DNA of 64,000 bases, taken from Lineus longissimus (lineage: Eukaryota; Nemertea; Pilidiophora; Heteronemertea; Lineidae). How positions within the stretch are numbered: the stretch's first letter is position 1; each line of letters opens with the position of its first letter. Shown piece after piece: positions 1 through 27,200 of this stretch. The notes beneath the pieces are model-generated. The model saw only the letters and a list, made by a program, of their open reading frames with translations. It searched no databases and was not told the origin of the DNA. Position numbers and translations under genes: made by a program. The stretch covers positions 19,173,501 to 19,237,500 of the forward strand of contig NC_088308.1 of assembly GCF_910592395.1 (NCBI RefSeq), written 5' to 3'.

Positions 1-17
1 TACAAGCCAATACAATA

Positions 18-199
18 TATAGTGGATCCTCCCTTAGTGGACACCTCTCTAATAAGGACAACCTCTCTATTAAGGACACTAGTTTTGATCCGAAATTGGT
101 TGTTTCCATTCCATTTGCTCTCTCTAATCAGGACACCTCTCTATTAAGGACAGCACTTGTCAGTCCTGAGGGTGTCCTTAATAGAGAGGTTCTACTGTA
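18..199 (+). mobile_element. MITE-like inverted-repeat element, copy 1 (near complete)
   Basis: About 182 bp made of short blocks of the type CTCTCTATTAAGGACA in both orientations. It begins TATAGTGGATCCTCCCTTAG and ends AGAGAGGTTCTACTGTA, so the two ends are imperfect inverted repeats of each other. The same element occurs at 15331-15518 in reverse orientation, and in part at 11954-12053 and 40721-40780. There is no coding capacity. The size, the inverted ends and the dispersion suggest a non-autonomous DNA transposon. The transposase family is unknown. Confidence 0.7.
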
Positions 200-1249
200 A
201 TTTAAAATGCATTATTCGGAAAATGTATCAACTGTCATAAAAACCTTAATATTTTTCAAAAGGTTGTTGTTTTCTCTGAAAACATATAAGAATATCTTGA
301 ATACTACAAAAGATACAAAGGTAATATCAAAATGTAGCCTATAACCTAAGCTATATGAAAATGTGGATTACTACCCATTTTGGTGGGGTGGATCATCTTA
401 CCATTTTCCTGCCAAACATTGCACATCCTTTGATGTAGCCTTATCCTTATAGACCTATAACTAGGCAGCTTTGTCATGCACAGTCTATTTAATTATACAC
501 AGAATATTGATCACAGTGAAATTCCTTGTGCACCTGGTGCCCCAGCTCTGTAGGCCTATACAGCATCCATGTGCCTGAACTACAAACACATAATTGATTG
601 GGAGTCATGTGACCAGGCTTATTGATGGGTGGGGTAAGATGGCAGCACCATACTAGGCCTAGTCTTATACCGCATGATGGTACTACACTCCAGATGCAGT
701 GGGCTGGCCTTGTCCCTCACCCTCACCAAAAGGAGATCCAATTAGAATGACGCAATGGACCGCCCTGGGAGTCTGGATGGTACATGATAGGATCTTTACC
801 AATGACACCAGTAATTATGTGCAGACTTAGATATTGCTTTAGAGCAGCAGAGTTGCTTGACAGATTATATAAGTATCATGATTGCTAATAAGTTTATAGG
901 AGTTACCAGTTTGGATTTTTTACTTGCACTTCTGCACACCAGTACATGTAATTATATGCGGACTTAATTTTTGCTTTTGAGCTATATGGTTGCTACACTC
1001 CTAAACCAGTGGTGGATTTCAAACAACGGTCTTCCCTGCCCAGTCTTCCTTGCATCCTAATTATCAGGTCTTCCAAGTGTCTTGGGTGTCTCTGTAACAT
1101 GACACCAAGGACTGGCACAAAGATAATATTATGCTGACGACTGCTACTGCCATGTACAGTCCCAACCTACCTTTGGTTTTAAACGAGTCCGTCTTTGCCA
1201 TGTTGCATGTTGCCAACAGACTCCTGTTCCCTGGACGACGCCTGGTAGT
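200..1249. other. Non-coding stretch downstream of LAMTOR2
   Basis: No open frame here resembles a known protein. The sequence is AT-rich and CpG-poor, with one TACATGTA palindrome at 943. A weakly related, more diverged version of the tandem unit that follows may start near 1130. The LAMTOR2 3' UTR should enter this interval from the right, but I could not place a convincing AATAAA on the minus strand. Confidence 0.5.
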
Positions 1250-1676
1250 CTTTGAGCTTAGTGTTGTGTCTGCCAAAAGACACTGGCCACCCTTTGGCTA
1301 TAACGATCAATGAATATATTCTTGTGGCAAAGGCGTGTTGATGACTGCTACTGCCATGCAAGTACCAATGTGCCTCCTGTCTATCAAGTCTCCCTAAACT
1401 GTTCCAGCCATGTTGTATGTCTCTGGCTTTTTTCAACCATTCATACATGGGTAAACAAAAGCCTTTGAGCTTAGTGTTGTGTTTGCCAAAAGACACAGGT
1501 CACCCTTTGGCTATAACGATCAATGAATATGTTCTTGTGGCAAAGGCTTGTTGATGACTGCTACTGCCATGCAAGTACCAATGTGCCTCCTGTCTATCAA
1601 GTCTCCCTAAACTGTTCCAGCCATGTTGTATGTCTCTGGCTTTTTTCAACCATTCATACATGGGTAAACAAAAGTG
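1250..1676 (+). repeat. Two-copy tandem duplication, 213 bp unit
   Basis: The stretch starting TTTGAGCTTAGTGTTGTG at 1251 recurs at 1464 with almost no change and runs to about 1676, so the period is 213 bp. The two copies differ at only a few positions, for example near 1335 and 1492, so the duplication is recent. The frames open on either strand are by-products of the duplication and contain no recognisable domain. Confidence 0.9.
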
Positions 1677-2093
1677 ACCAAACTCCTTCTGTTCATTTGT
1701 ATAATTATACTTTATCTGCACAAAAAATTATTTACATGTCGATGACTGATGCACTAACTGCGTACAAAGGAGTATCATCTGCAATCCAACTACAAAGACG
1801 AATTTTGACAAGAAGATTTTGACAACAAGATTGTTTTTCAACCATATCTTTCATTAAATCTTTTAAATATATTCAGGAGGGGAGATGAAAACATGGCTAT
1901 ATATTGTAATTTGTACACAAAGGAGATGTTGGGGAAAATCTCCAAAGTTTACCGCACTTCACAGTTCTTGTCCAGGATTTCACACGGTGAGATTTTCCAC
2001 ACAGGTCTCACAAAGGAAGGAATGTAGTCTCCATATACATAATACATGTAGTTCATGATAATTTAAGAGTCAATGATGAAGGACTTGGATGGT

Positions 2094-3557
2094 TCACGAT
2101 GCAGCAACTTGTGTGAGAGGTTGTTCCAAGTATTCTGCCAATGCACTTGCCTGCAACAAGGAACAGAACATAATCAATGTAATGATTCCAGTTTCCACCG
2201 AAAATGAATTCAATTGGAGAATTGTTAGAAAAATATTTGGTCTGATATATTTCTTGCTTAGCTTTGTTTTTATGACAATATAGGGTAGTGTTGTACATTG
2301 TACAATGTACAATGAGGTACATTTTCTCAGCCAACGAAGTCTAGTGTTGGAATATTTGCATGGTGGCAAAAGGATACTACTTCAATGCACAGGACGCCGC
2401 TCTGCTCTATGGCAGCCAATGCTCTCAGCATCTGGCCTCGTCTTTTGCAGCCCATACTGCACTTGCCATCATCGGACAAGTGCAAAACACTGGCTGCTTC
2501 GTAACGAAAACCAAGTGTGGACATTCTCATACTGGGAATTGGAGTTTCTGCCATTCAACTCACCTTTGCTTTTAATATTCCAAATCCAACATTTTCTTTG
2601 GCATAAATGCATAACAGGAGATTTGCTACTTGTGTAATGGCAACTTTCCCTTCCTGAAATTGTAAAAGATGTTTTTTAGATTTGAACATTTTGATGTCAT
2701 GACAGCTACACTGCTACCAATTTAGGCACTGGTAATGGAAGAAATTATGAGGTCTGAAGTTGAAATCCACATCACCAGAGACTCTAATTTCACAGGGGTG
2801 CACCCATTCTCACAAATTTCAAGGGAAATAAATTTGCTCCCAAAGCACTGTAAGAACGAAAGTATCCTGAAGTGTACCGCTTTACTACACTGTTGATAAT
2901 AATCTTACCTCACATTCTAATAGCACATACTGTAGTTTATCTTCATTAAATGCATTAGCACCATTTTTCTTGTATGCTGCCCAAATGCTACTAGCAATGG
3001 CTGCTGTTACTCTTGCGTCACGGTCACCATATCCAGCAAAGGCAAGGAGAGCGCCCTCATTGTTCAGTAACCTAAAATAGAACTTTGAAAATATATTCAA
3101 TTCTGCCACTGCTCATCAATGACTTTATCATTCTTCTGCTTTACTGCTTGGACATTTGATAAATGAACAAATCTTTTTTTATCACATCATTACTATTGTT
3201 ATTGTATAGGCCCTTACTATATTGTATAGTAGGCCCTCTATAATTGAAATGAACGATACATTTACGCCTTGTGATGTCACTATTCATGAACCGGCTATGG
3301 CTGCATGCACCGCTAAATCTTCTTCAACCCCTCATTTGTCATTGGCCTCAATGGCAATTTTCGATGCATGCCTTGTTAATGTTGACATCTCCTCAATCTG
3401 AATCTGTCTCTATTCTGGATTTTCATTTTTTGCATTATTTCTCCCCTCCTGCCCTCATTTTACATCATTTTCACAACTTGTCAACATACAACGTGTATTG
3501 AATTCCACCTGTATTCGCCTGACTAAGAACATGGGTCAATGCCTTTGGTTTAAGCAT
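2094..3557 (-). CDS. LAMTOR2: LAMTOR2, Ragulator complex roadblock subunit (complete, 4 coding exons)
   Basis: Coding exons in transcription order: 3557-3490, 3071-2909, 2653-2564 and 2150-2094. All introns are GT-AG. The spliced frame is 378 nt, giving 125 aa, which is the usual length of the vertebrate protein. Exon 1 starts [18 protein letters not shown]. Exon 2 carries the roadblock/LC7 core ([16 protein letters not shown], then [16 protein letters not shown] and AFNED). Exon 3 gives [20 protein letters not shown] and exon 4 ends [13 protein letters not shown]. In the known family, LAMTOR2 pairs with LAMTOR3 inside the Ragulator complex on late endosomes and lysosomes, where it anchors Rag GTPases for mTORC1 activation and supports MAPK signalling. 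The start codon lies 270 bp from that of ECD on the other strand. There are no frame breaks. The donor after exon 1 is GTATGT at 3489-3484. Confidence 0.96.
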
Positions 3558-3827
3558 CTTTTAAGAGCTTTTCATCACAAAAAAATTCACAAAATCAGGA
3601 ATCGCGTTTGGTTGCTTCACTTCCGCGTTATGTTGGCCGTCTATATGCATTTCAATATTGGTCTTTTAAAATTTTATGAAAGCGTTGAATATATCTAACG
3701 AATAGATATATTATTTTCATAATAATATTATTAATAATTCTTAGTCTTTCATATTTTTATGAAGTACAACAAGATAATTGATTATAATTGTATCGCGCAA
3801 TGTCTCTTCGCCTACTGAAAATTCAAG
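3558..3827. promoter_or_regulatory. Bidirectional LAMTOR2/ECD promoter interval
   Basis: The whole intergenic space between the two divergent start codons is 270 bp, so both 5' UTRs and core promoters must fit here. An ETS-type core CACTTCCG is at 3618-3625, inside the only CpG-bearing part. 3670-3740 is a very AT-rich block. The ECD start sits in CAAGATGGCAG (3824-3834), close to a YY1-type site overlapping the ATG. The factor assignments are inferred from motif resemblance only. Confidence 0.65.
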
Positions 3828-18880
<15,053 letters not shown>

Positions 18881-21057
18881 AGGACTGTATCATTTGAAAC
18901 TGGACAATGTGCTTGTGTTTATCACAAGTTGGGTGGCTCTGGCAGGCAATGATTTGAATTGCCGTTTTGTGGGTTTTATACATGTACTCATCGCCACTCA
19001 TTGTAGGTATTGGCTTCCCAATAAGTGGCGCTGATTTTTGCTAGTGTATGCCTCAAAATGCAGTACCCTAGTGACAATGAGCGCCAAGGGGGCCGTAGTT
19101 TTGCCGGTATCCTATTGCAGATTGGTTGGACTCGGTGTGAAGGATGATCATGCATTTTCAACTAAATGTTGATTCCATCTTTGGGTAGATTTGGGAACTT
19201 TGAGATTATCAGATGAAGATATTATGTAAAGTTGGCTTACTGAATAAAATTGGCGTGCGTTTGTTGAAAACGAATTGACTGGGTGAAAATTGGGTAATTG
19301 AATATTATATTGGTTGTATAATCATTCCAAAGCATAGTTCAGATCAACAAAGCTTTTTCTTACTTCATTTCATGAAACATTGTTTTCACAATTGCACTTC
19401 TTAACTGAAGTTATGGTATTTTGAGCATGGTTTTATTTATACGTACTTGAGCCATTTTGGGGTTAGCGAAATTTATCCATTTTATTGTGTCGCTAGTGAC
19501 ATGATTGTGCTGCTGGCTGTAAATTCCTACGAGTGAAACCCAGTATTATTGTGATAAAGAGTAAATAGAACCTAGATGTGATTTCCTTTGCTTAGGACAT
19601 AAAAAGTGTAGTTGTAAGGTTAGGATTTTTTGTGTAAATTTGTACTGGTTTGAATATTGACTATTAGCCTTGGTATAAGCAAACATTACATGTACTTCAG
19701 TATGATGTACCAGTACACTAAAACTTACGTATTGGCAAAACTAAAGGTATGTTGAGGCCCAATGGATGTTGTATTTGTACATGTAGCTTGAATTTCACTG
19801 CCAAACTTATTGTTTTGGATATTAATTGCAGGTTTTAGTGTAAATATATGTTAGGTAGCAAGACACTCTGCACACAGAACTGTTGTGGATCAGACATTTG
19901 CTGTTCAAAGAAAGTAAGCAAAATTTGCTGTCAGCCATGTAGTGTTTTACTGAACTATTTTACGTGTTCAGGGAAAGGTCAATTGTAGCTTGCTACCTGT
20001 AGGCTTGGGTCCTTCTAATTACCAACCAAAGCCAAACCTCTCTTTGCTACATATCTAGACGTTTTGCAGACAGTTACCTCTGTGTGGTCCTAGCTTTGGA
20101 CTTTGTTAGCAAACACCAGTCAGTGTTCTGCTGCTACATTGTGGGATTTTAGCTGTGGTAAACATTGTGCTTTCAAATATTACCCAAAGTGCATTTTGAT
20201 GTTAGGCCTAGAATTGACTGTGCCTTGCTTTTCATTACCATAAATCAGCTGAACCTATTCAGTTCCTGTGATAGGGTAACAGCCAGACACTGATCACAAA
20301 TATCACCAGAAACATATTTGCCAGATTTTTGACGAGTCATGTTTTTATATTGAGATATTTCTTAATGTCAATGTGCTATAAGTTATGAGGGCCTAATTGT
20401 GAATATAGTCCACAGAGAAATTTGTGTCTTAAAAATCATTTATCAAATATTTGAAAATGGAGAAGAGGGGACCGTCATATAATGCTCTGTTCTTGCTTGA
20501 GCAATGTGGCATTTGAAAACATGGCATGGTGTGTGGTGGCCAGTAAAATTTACAAATGGTTAGACCTTAGAAGTGAAGACAATGCCTTGAGTTTTAGTTG
20601 TAATTTTGGAAGTCCTATAATCCCCGATGTTGTGTCATTGACGTCATGATGTACATGTAGATGGCGATCATCGGACTGCCATGATGAAAATATACGACCT
20701 CCAATGTTAGATATCATAATATTGCCATCAGAATCACTTAATTGCCATATAGAACATGAACAAACAGACTTCCTTTTGTATATTTCGGTCTAAGCATTTA
20801 TTTGTACATTTTATGTCATGTAAATTTTTTACAGTTGCCAAAAATAAAGTGTCCTGTTTTAAGCTATCACATGACTTGTTCCTCAAATTCTTAGCATTGT
20901 TACCAAGAGACAAAACTGTTTGGTGGACAAGGACAACTACTCTCTTAAGGGAGATTGAGAGTGAGGATATGTCTTGCCATTTGTGACATTTCTCGAGAGG
21001 ATTGTAATACCAACATGAATGATGAGCTCTATTTCGGATTTATACGGAACAGATTAG
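18881..21057 (+). other. ECD 3' UTR and 3' flank
   Basis: No coding sequence recognised. Candidate poly(A) signals AATAAA on the plus strand are at 19243-19248 and 20843-20848. The first gives a 3' UTR of about 370 nt and the second about 1.98 kb. Four TACATGTA palindromes (18979, 19687, 19778, 20652) lie here. Confidence 0.55.
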
Positions 21058-21179
21058 ACGACCAATAAGATTATGACAACACCCAGTCCTGAACCAACTG
21101 TCTTGAGTAGGCGCATTGACATGTCTCCATCTAAGATAGTCCTGTACCAACTGCATTTAGAGTTGGATCACCCAATAAT

Positions 21180-21516
21180 GATAATAATCATGAGACTTAT
21201 ATAGCGCTAAATCCAACTGGTTTCAGCCGCTCAAAGCGCTTCACATTATTACCCCTAGCTATTGGCCTGTCCATTCTTGGTTCAAGCCCTACTCTCCGGG
21301 AGTATCACAGGTCCAAGCTGCAGCTATACAGCCCTCAGGACTAACATTCATAGTTAGCCATCTCTGCCAGCTAGGTACCCATTTACTCCTGGGTGGGGAG
21401 AAACAAGTAGGGTAAAGTGCCTTGCTCAAGGACACAAAGACGAAACAGCGAGAATTGAACCCACAACCTCCTGATTATGAGCCTCGTGCTCTAACCACAA
21501 CGCCACTGATCTTCAC
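21180..21516 (-). mobile_element. Full-length tRNA-Met-derived SINE
   Basis: Read on the minus strand it starts with a tRNA-Met-like head: GTGGTTAGAGCACGAGGCTC, then CATAATCAGGAGGTTG and a B box GGTTCAATTCT (complement of 21451-21461). A body follows containing TGTGTCCTTGAGCAAGGCAC and GGGTACCTAGCTGGCAGAG. The tail has AAGCGCTTTGAGCGGC and TTTAGCGCTATATAAGTC and ends in ATTATTAT. This arrangement of pol III head, conserved central domain, LINE-like tail and simple repeat is diagnostic of a SINE. It interrupts the minisatellite at 21058-22625. Confidence 0.85.
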
Positions 21517-21689
21517 CTAGGTGTCTTCATCTAAGATTGTAGCAAGAGCCAGTCCTGTTCGATTTTCTTTTTATGACTACAGAACCAGGCCTATTTATCC
21601 AATAAACCTGGCTGTCATCTATTGTTCCTCCCTTGATCTTTGTCTCCACTGATGTACCGTCATGGCCACATGGCCAGTCTCTAAAAGTC

Positions 21690-22150
21690 TCAGAGTGGGC
21701 AGTCCTGGAGTAAATGCTCTGGTGTCTGAGCTGATGTGTTGTACTGGCACATTGTGGACTTGGCCATGTTCATCCTCCTGAGGTGAGCTTTGATTCTGCA
21801 GTGGCCTGTCCTAGGACGAAAGATGGTAGTCTCTTTTCTGTCCATGTCTAGGGGAGTGTTGCATCTAGGGCCCCCTCTCTCTTGCCAGGTATTGTTATGG
21901 GCCTGTTTCAGGAGTGTCTTTACCTCCCTGTTAGAGGTACTGGATTCTTCCTGATGTCGTAGGCTTCCATCTCTGGTCAGTAGATCAGCTCTGTCGTTTC
22001 CTGGGATGCCACAGTGGACAGGGATCAATTGAATCACGACTCTGCTGTTCTGGGAGACTTTCATGAGGGTGACCATGAGCATGTCAGTTCTTAGAAGGCT
22101 TGTGCAGTGGACATGGAATCCGTCAGTGTGACACCATTGGGGATATGAAA
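21690..22150 (-). pseudogene. Non-LTR retrotransposon fragment: RNase H domain and C-terminal tail, frameshifted
   Basis: The minus-strand frame 22082-21690 encodes IQLIPVHCGIPGNDRADLLT, the last block of a LINE-type RNase H domain with its final catalytic Asp. The usual C-terminal region follows, with RTGHCRIKAHL and CQYNTSAQTPEHLLQDCP, a Cys/His zinc-knuckle-like end. Just upstream, around 22118-22095, LTDSMSTAQA (the TDS block) is in another frame, so the copy is frameshifted and dead. No reverse transcriptase or endonuclease domain is nearby, which makes it a 3' fragment. It sits inside the minisatellite. Confidence 0.8.
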
Positions 22151-22260
22151 AAAGACTAGCAAATGCTTCTACTTAAGTTTTGTACAGAAAGGCCTAGTGT
22201 AGATGTACATGGAGATTTAGCATTTGCTAGTCTTTATTCATATCACCCATTGTCACACCA
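22127..22260. repeat. Imperfect inverted repeat, arms about 42 bp
   Basis: The left arm 22127-22168 ends AAAGACTAGCAAATGCT and the right arm 22219-22260 starts AGCATTTGCTAGTCTTTATT. The two are reverse complements with a few mismatches and one gap. About 50 bp separates them. The left arm belongs to the LINE fragment, so this is probably an inverted duplication of its edge. Confidence 0.7.
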
Positions 22261-22625
22261 AGCTTTGGATTCAGACAGGTGTTGGACTGCTGTCGTGATA
22301 GCAGACATCTCTGAAGTAAGTGCAGAGCTTGCCAGTTGGTGTTAAAATGGATGTCCTGAACCAATTGTCATTAGAGTTGGCACACTGCTGCATCTTCATC
22401 CAAGATTGTGACAAAACCAAGTCCTGTACCAATTGTCTTGAGAAGGCATATTGACGGGTCTCCATCTAAAATTGTGAGTAGCCAGTCCCATTACAACTAT
22501 CTATAGAGTTGGCACATTAAAGATCTGCCTAAGATTCGGTGGCAGACCAGCACCAACTGGACTGAAGTTTGGCACACTGGTGTGTCTTTGTTCAAGATTG
22601 TGACTAAACCAAAGTTTCTGGTATC

Positions 22626-24233
22626 CCACATTATCTTCGCATTTCAAGGGAAGAGGACTTTATTATCTAACGTTCAAGTCTGTACCCTGCCATGGTGCTT
22701 TAGCATGCATTCCCGAAGTCGCTCACTGGAGTTTTGTACTATAATATTGGTTGGTACAAGCACGTTAAACAGGCTCTGGGCAAGAGGTCTGACAAAGATA
22801 GGACTCCAGGTCCTCCAGGTTTAGGGGGTAACAACCCCACCACATAAAACAAGAAAGAATTACGTCAACAAAAACTTGGGAAAGTGGAACACCTGTTGGA
22901 TGGAAGGGGTTCATCAGAAATGAGGTACATGTTTCATGATGGCTAGACCATACCCAATATCTGACCTTGCCGAGAATTGTGGTGGATGGTGGTCAAGATA
23001 AAAAACAAAAATATTTTGAGAATAGAACAGTGTTTATTTTCGTTCAACAATACTGTACACTTGTGGCCAAATGACACATTTTTTTCATAAAATAGTTCTT
23101 AGATTAACCACACTTAAAATGCGAGCATTTTCTTTGCTAAGAGAAGTTTGAAGTGTACATGTATGATATACATACACAAGGGCAGCAGGAACACTAAAAT
23201 CTTTCTGACTATGTCTAAGCCCTTTAAGAATCAGTCATCTGGTGATGGAAAACGAAAAGTTTAAAATTCTTAGCTTTCAACAGAAATCTTTGCTTTTATT
23301 AATACTATAAATATTCATCTGCAGGAATCCGACAATTATCTAAATGTACAGGATTACCGATTAACAAAACATCCTACACCAACGACTGGAAAAAAAGTTA
23401 AACAAATGGATAATCAGCTCAACCTGCTGAAGGCAAGGGCCTTTGTCGCTTATGCATCAATCACCGTTGGGGGGCAATTTATCTAGTATGTAGGCAACTA
23501 AGGGTAGAACTCATTAGTAAATTTGATGTTCATTTTTAATACATTTGCAGGTTGAGGAGGATTGAAAGGGCAATTTGATCAACCTGCCACTAGTATGAAA
23601 GAGATGAGTTTTCAAGTGAAAATTATAAGAGTCAACTGATTTCGAATGTTATGAAATACTAATGTACCTTTGTTTACAAAAGCAACTTTCATCATATTTT
23701 ATTATGCAGACTGACAATATTAACTGTGGCACTGACTACATACACAAATCAACTGACAACCTTTTAGTAGATGTATGCAGGTGGTGGTCCAGGCGCATGG
23801 TGACAAGGGGGGGTAGAACTGAAAAATTGAGTGTACATACCAAATCAACGGCCCCCTATTTGATAAATGTTTCATCATAATTCCTTATTCACTGCATGTA
23901 GGCCTATAATTGTCCAACTACTGTAATGAATGCCTATTAATTTACAACATAAATAGTTTCTCTGACGTGAATATAATGGCAGTGTGAATGGGTTTCCCAA
24001 TGGAAGATGATCATAAAATGACAGTCCATCGAGCTCAGATTAAGCAACTTAATATTTTCTAACAGTTGAACCAAATTTTTTGAGAATTTACATCGGAATT
24101 ACAGATACAACAAAACATTCTGTCATAATTTGGAAGATGTATTAAAAATCACCGTCGTTGACACAAAAGTCACTTCAAAATCCTTGACTCCAAAAGTCAA
24201 TTCAATGTCCAAAAATCCACACATCGTAAATGT
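22626..24233 (-). other. POLDIP3 3' UTR and flank
   Basis: No protein-coding similarity. On the minus strand an AATAAA lies at 23038-23033, which would end a 3' UTR of about 1.2 kb for POLDIP3. One TACATGTA is at 23156. Confidence 0.5.
23033..23038 (-). terminator. Candidate poly(A) signal of POLDIP3
   Basis: TTTATT on the plus strand is AATAAA on the minus strand, about 1.2 kb past the stop at 24234. Assigned by position only. Other sites may be used. Confidence 0.4.
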
Positions 24234-27200
24234 TTATATTTTCACTGTGAATGTGACTGGCTTCGGAGGGGGTGCACTGGGATCCTTAGAATTTGTTCTG
24301 AACAGAGCTTTGTGTACAACAGACATATCAATGTCTACTTTCTCCTTTGGGCCGTCTGATGCTGCAGATTTTGGCAACCTGAAAGAATAAAGAACTGTGA
24401 GATGACTATTGGGTTACCACTGCAGAGTTTGCACAACAATGGGCTAGAGTTTACTCTGGAGATGATACAGACTTCATGCATTTATGATTCCATGATTTCC
24501 AGGCATTAGTTTTCCTGACACCTTAAAATCACAACCAGTCTACTGCTGGGCTCTAGTTTGAGCTGCTGACCAGCTCATCAGAGCCGCAGCTTGCCCAGTT
24601 CCTGTTGCATTATCAGATGCTTCCTATGCCCAAGTTCATTGAGACCAAAACAGACCACCTTCACCACTTACCTAAATACCGGAGTTTGAACATCCTTGGA
24701 GGGAAGAGGTGTCACCAATTTCAGCTGCATTGGTTGGGCTGCAAACAAGAAAAATTTCGTACTGTGTCTTGAGGAAAAAAACTACTTATGATTTTTTGAT
24801 TTGGTATAAAAAAGTGAGACAAAGGAAAGACTGTGGTTTTGAATTCTTTCGATGCTCGATCTTTGGATGCCACGAGAAATCATTTGAGCAAATGAATCCT
24901 GCTAACAGCACTTTATCAAAAAAAAAGCTTTCATGACCCAACAATTCGAGCAGTCCTTTGCATACATGTACTTACAGTCAAGTTCTCTATTATGATATTT
25001 CCTCACAGCAGTCAACGCGTCATCCCTGTTGACAAACACAACCTCAGCTACACTTTTCCTTGGAATACGCACACGCTTTAGAGGACCAACTGCAGCAAAT
25101 AACTCCTGAAATGGGAAATCAATCACATGAGCTTTAGGGGAGGAATCATATCGTAGCATTTCTTATCTTGAAAGTCCTCGAGTTCTGACAATTATACTCC
25201 TCCTCCCCTCACTGTTTTGATATATAGAATGGTTTCCTGGGAGTACTTCATTCCAGGTGCTGCAGGCATAAGTTGTGGCTGTTGCTCTCACCATCCCTCC
25301 TTTGTCGACTCAGCAAGCCCGATTACCACCTACCAGGTATCATGGAACTTAGAATACATGTACTTACTATGATATCATCTTGTGTAACAACAGGATGAAG
25401 ATTTGTCACCATGACTTTATAGCCCTGCAGCGGACTGAGCACAACATCTTCCTCCTGAAAGGGAATGAAATCATACCTTTAAGTGTTACTAAAGGTTTTG
25501 ACTAACATAGGGCAAGTTCTAAATAATGTACTCGAAAGGTCTGAAAAGGATGATGTGAGTTTATACAACTCGCACTATCCAGTGATTCCACATGTGTTAT
25601 TTCACAGCCAAAAAATAGTCGAGCCACAGCTCAAAATGATTCAGAAGAACTGCCTTCTGACGTGACCTTTCTGAATGACCCAAAATTCTTAGCCTAACCT
25701 CATTTATGATTTTGACAACAGGTGTCGCCTTCTTAGGTCTTGGCGGCGCTGCCCTCCTGATGATTTGCTGTGCTACCTGCACTGGCTCTTGAAACTGATC
25801 GTTTGACATTCTGGCGAAAGTGCCTCGGCCTTGGCCACTCCCTCCTCCCAGAAACAACTGGCCTTGTGAAGTGTACGGGTCGTCTTCTTCCATGTACTGT
25901 ACTGGAGCTGGTGCCTGGAGCTGGACGTACTGTACTGGGGCTGGGGCCTGAAGGGAATAATAAAAAAAAAATTTTAATTGGAAGAAATACACCAATCTTT
26001 TTTTCCTAATCTAAAGACTGAGATGGTTCACGGCTCTTGTATGCAAAACCGAACATCAAATCTGCTACGCTATCGGTGTCATAAATAAGAATATTTTGAT
26101 GGTTTTCTATTTGGCTAAATTGATTTAGTGCAACCATAACACAATCAGCACAAAGTTCTACACAATCCAAAATCCTGGAATTCCACCACAGTAATAAGAA
26201 TATTGTGTGGAGAGCACTGCAACCTATGGATATACAAACGCTGAGCCCTACAAACTAACACTGTAGTAAATGGCTCAATAATGTGCCGAAAATCAATCTT
26301 TTTGCCATTATTTACCTGTCTGACAGGCTGTGGTGCACCTCTAGTAGTTATCAGCATACTACCTCTGGCAAAGGACCTTGTCTGGTTAGGAACAGTCCTG
26401 GTCATCAATGACACAGGCTCATCATCATCCATCTGAAATAGAGATGAAAACCTTTATCTTCTTTCAAAAGAGATTGGTAACCATATATCTGGGTCTAACT
26501 AATGTTTAAGAAATTGATACCCAACTGGAGGGATTGGTTGTCCAACCAAACACCTCACAAGGCGTAGCTAAAACAAGGTAAAAACCAAGGAGGCTTGCTG
26601 AGGTCCTAAAACACCTCAAACTAAACAATGAGATAAGCTTTTAACTGCTTTTTGGTTGTTTTATATTCGTCACCAACCACCGTTGCCAAAATGAGACAGT
26701 GGGTTTGTGGATACTATTCATAACTTACCATGACAATATCTTGAGGTACTGTCCGAGCAATCTGAACAGTGTTACCCCGTCCACGTCCACGCCTCCGGCC
26801 GCCTCCTCGAACTTGCTGATTCACCTGTGAAATGAAAGATCAGATTTTAAAACACACAATACGTTTTACTGTAGAGAAACGAACTGGACATGCACTTCGC
26901 AATGCCAGAGAGGTAAATTTTTCACTGGCTTATGTATTAATGATAGTACTAATACTTGTCACTTACAGTCCTTGTGAGAACCACATCCTCGTCTGCTTGA
27001 AGAGATGATGGTGACAATGGCACAGCTGATTTGTTTTTTACCTGGAAAAACGGAAAGAAGGTAAACAATTAATCTTATGACTGAAAATCGACAAATTTCA
27101 ACATTCCCCACAAGTCCTTTGCTATGCCCAGAAACTCTGTAAACAAAAGGGTCCAATGCTAAAAGAACAAGAACAGACCGTTAGGAGAGATCGTTTATCA

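Larger units (their letters stand above)
21058..22625 (+). repeat. Degenerate 63-66 bp minisatellite, interrupted by SINE and LINE
   Basis: Repeated motif TAAGATTGTGACAAAACC, then CAGTCCTGTACCAACTGTC, then TTGAGTTGGCACATTGA. Unit anchors (TAAGAT/CAAGAT) are at 21066, 21132, 21532, 22401, 22467, 22530 and 22593, spaced 66, 66, 63 and 63 bp where uninterrupted. Between 21180 and 21516 a SINE is inserted, and between about 21690 and 22265 there is LINE-derived DNA. At least seven degenerate units remain. The array lies between the convergent 3' ends of ECD and POLDIP3. Confidence 0.7.

Noticed and set aside
1179-1721. Two similar minus-strand frames with matching peptides
   Set aside because: The likeness is fully explained by the 213-bp tandem duplication.
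24420-24560. Possible box C/D small nucleolar RNA in a POLDIP3 intron (plus strand)
   Set aside because: The C box is mutated, there are no terminal stems, and it would be antisense to the host gene.
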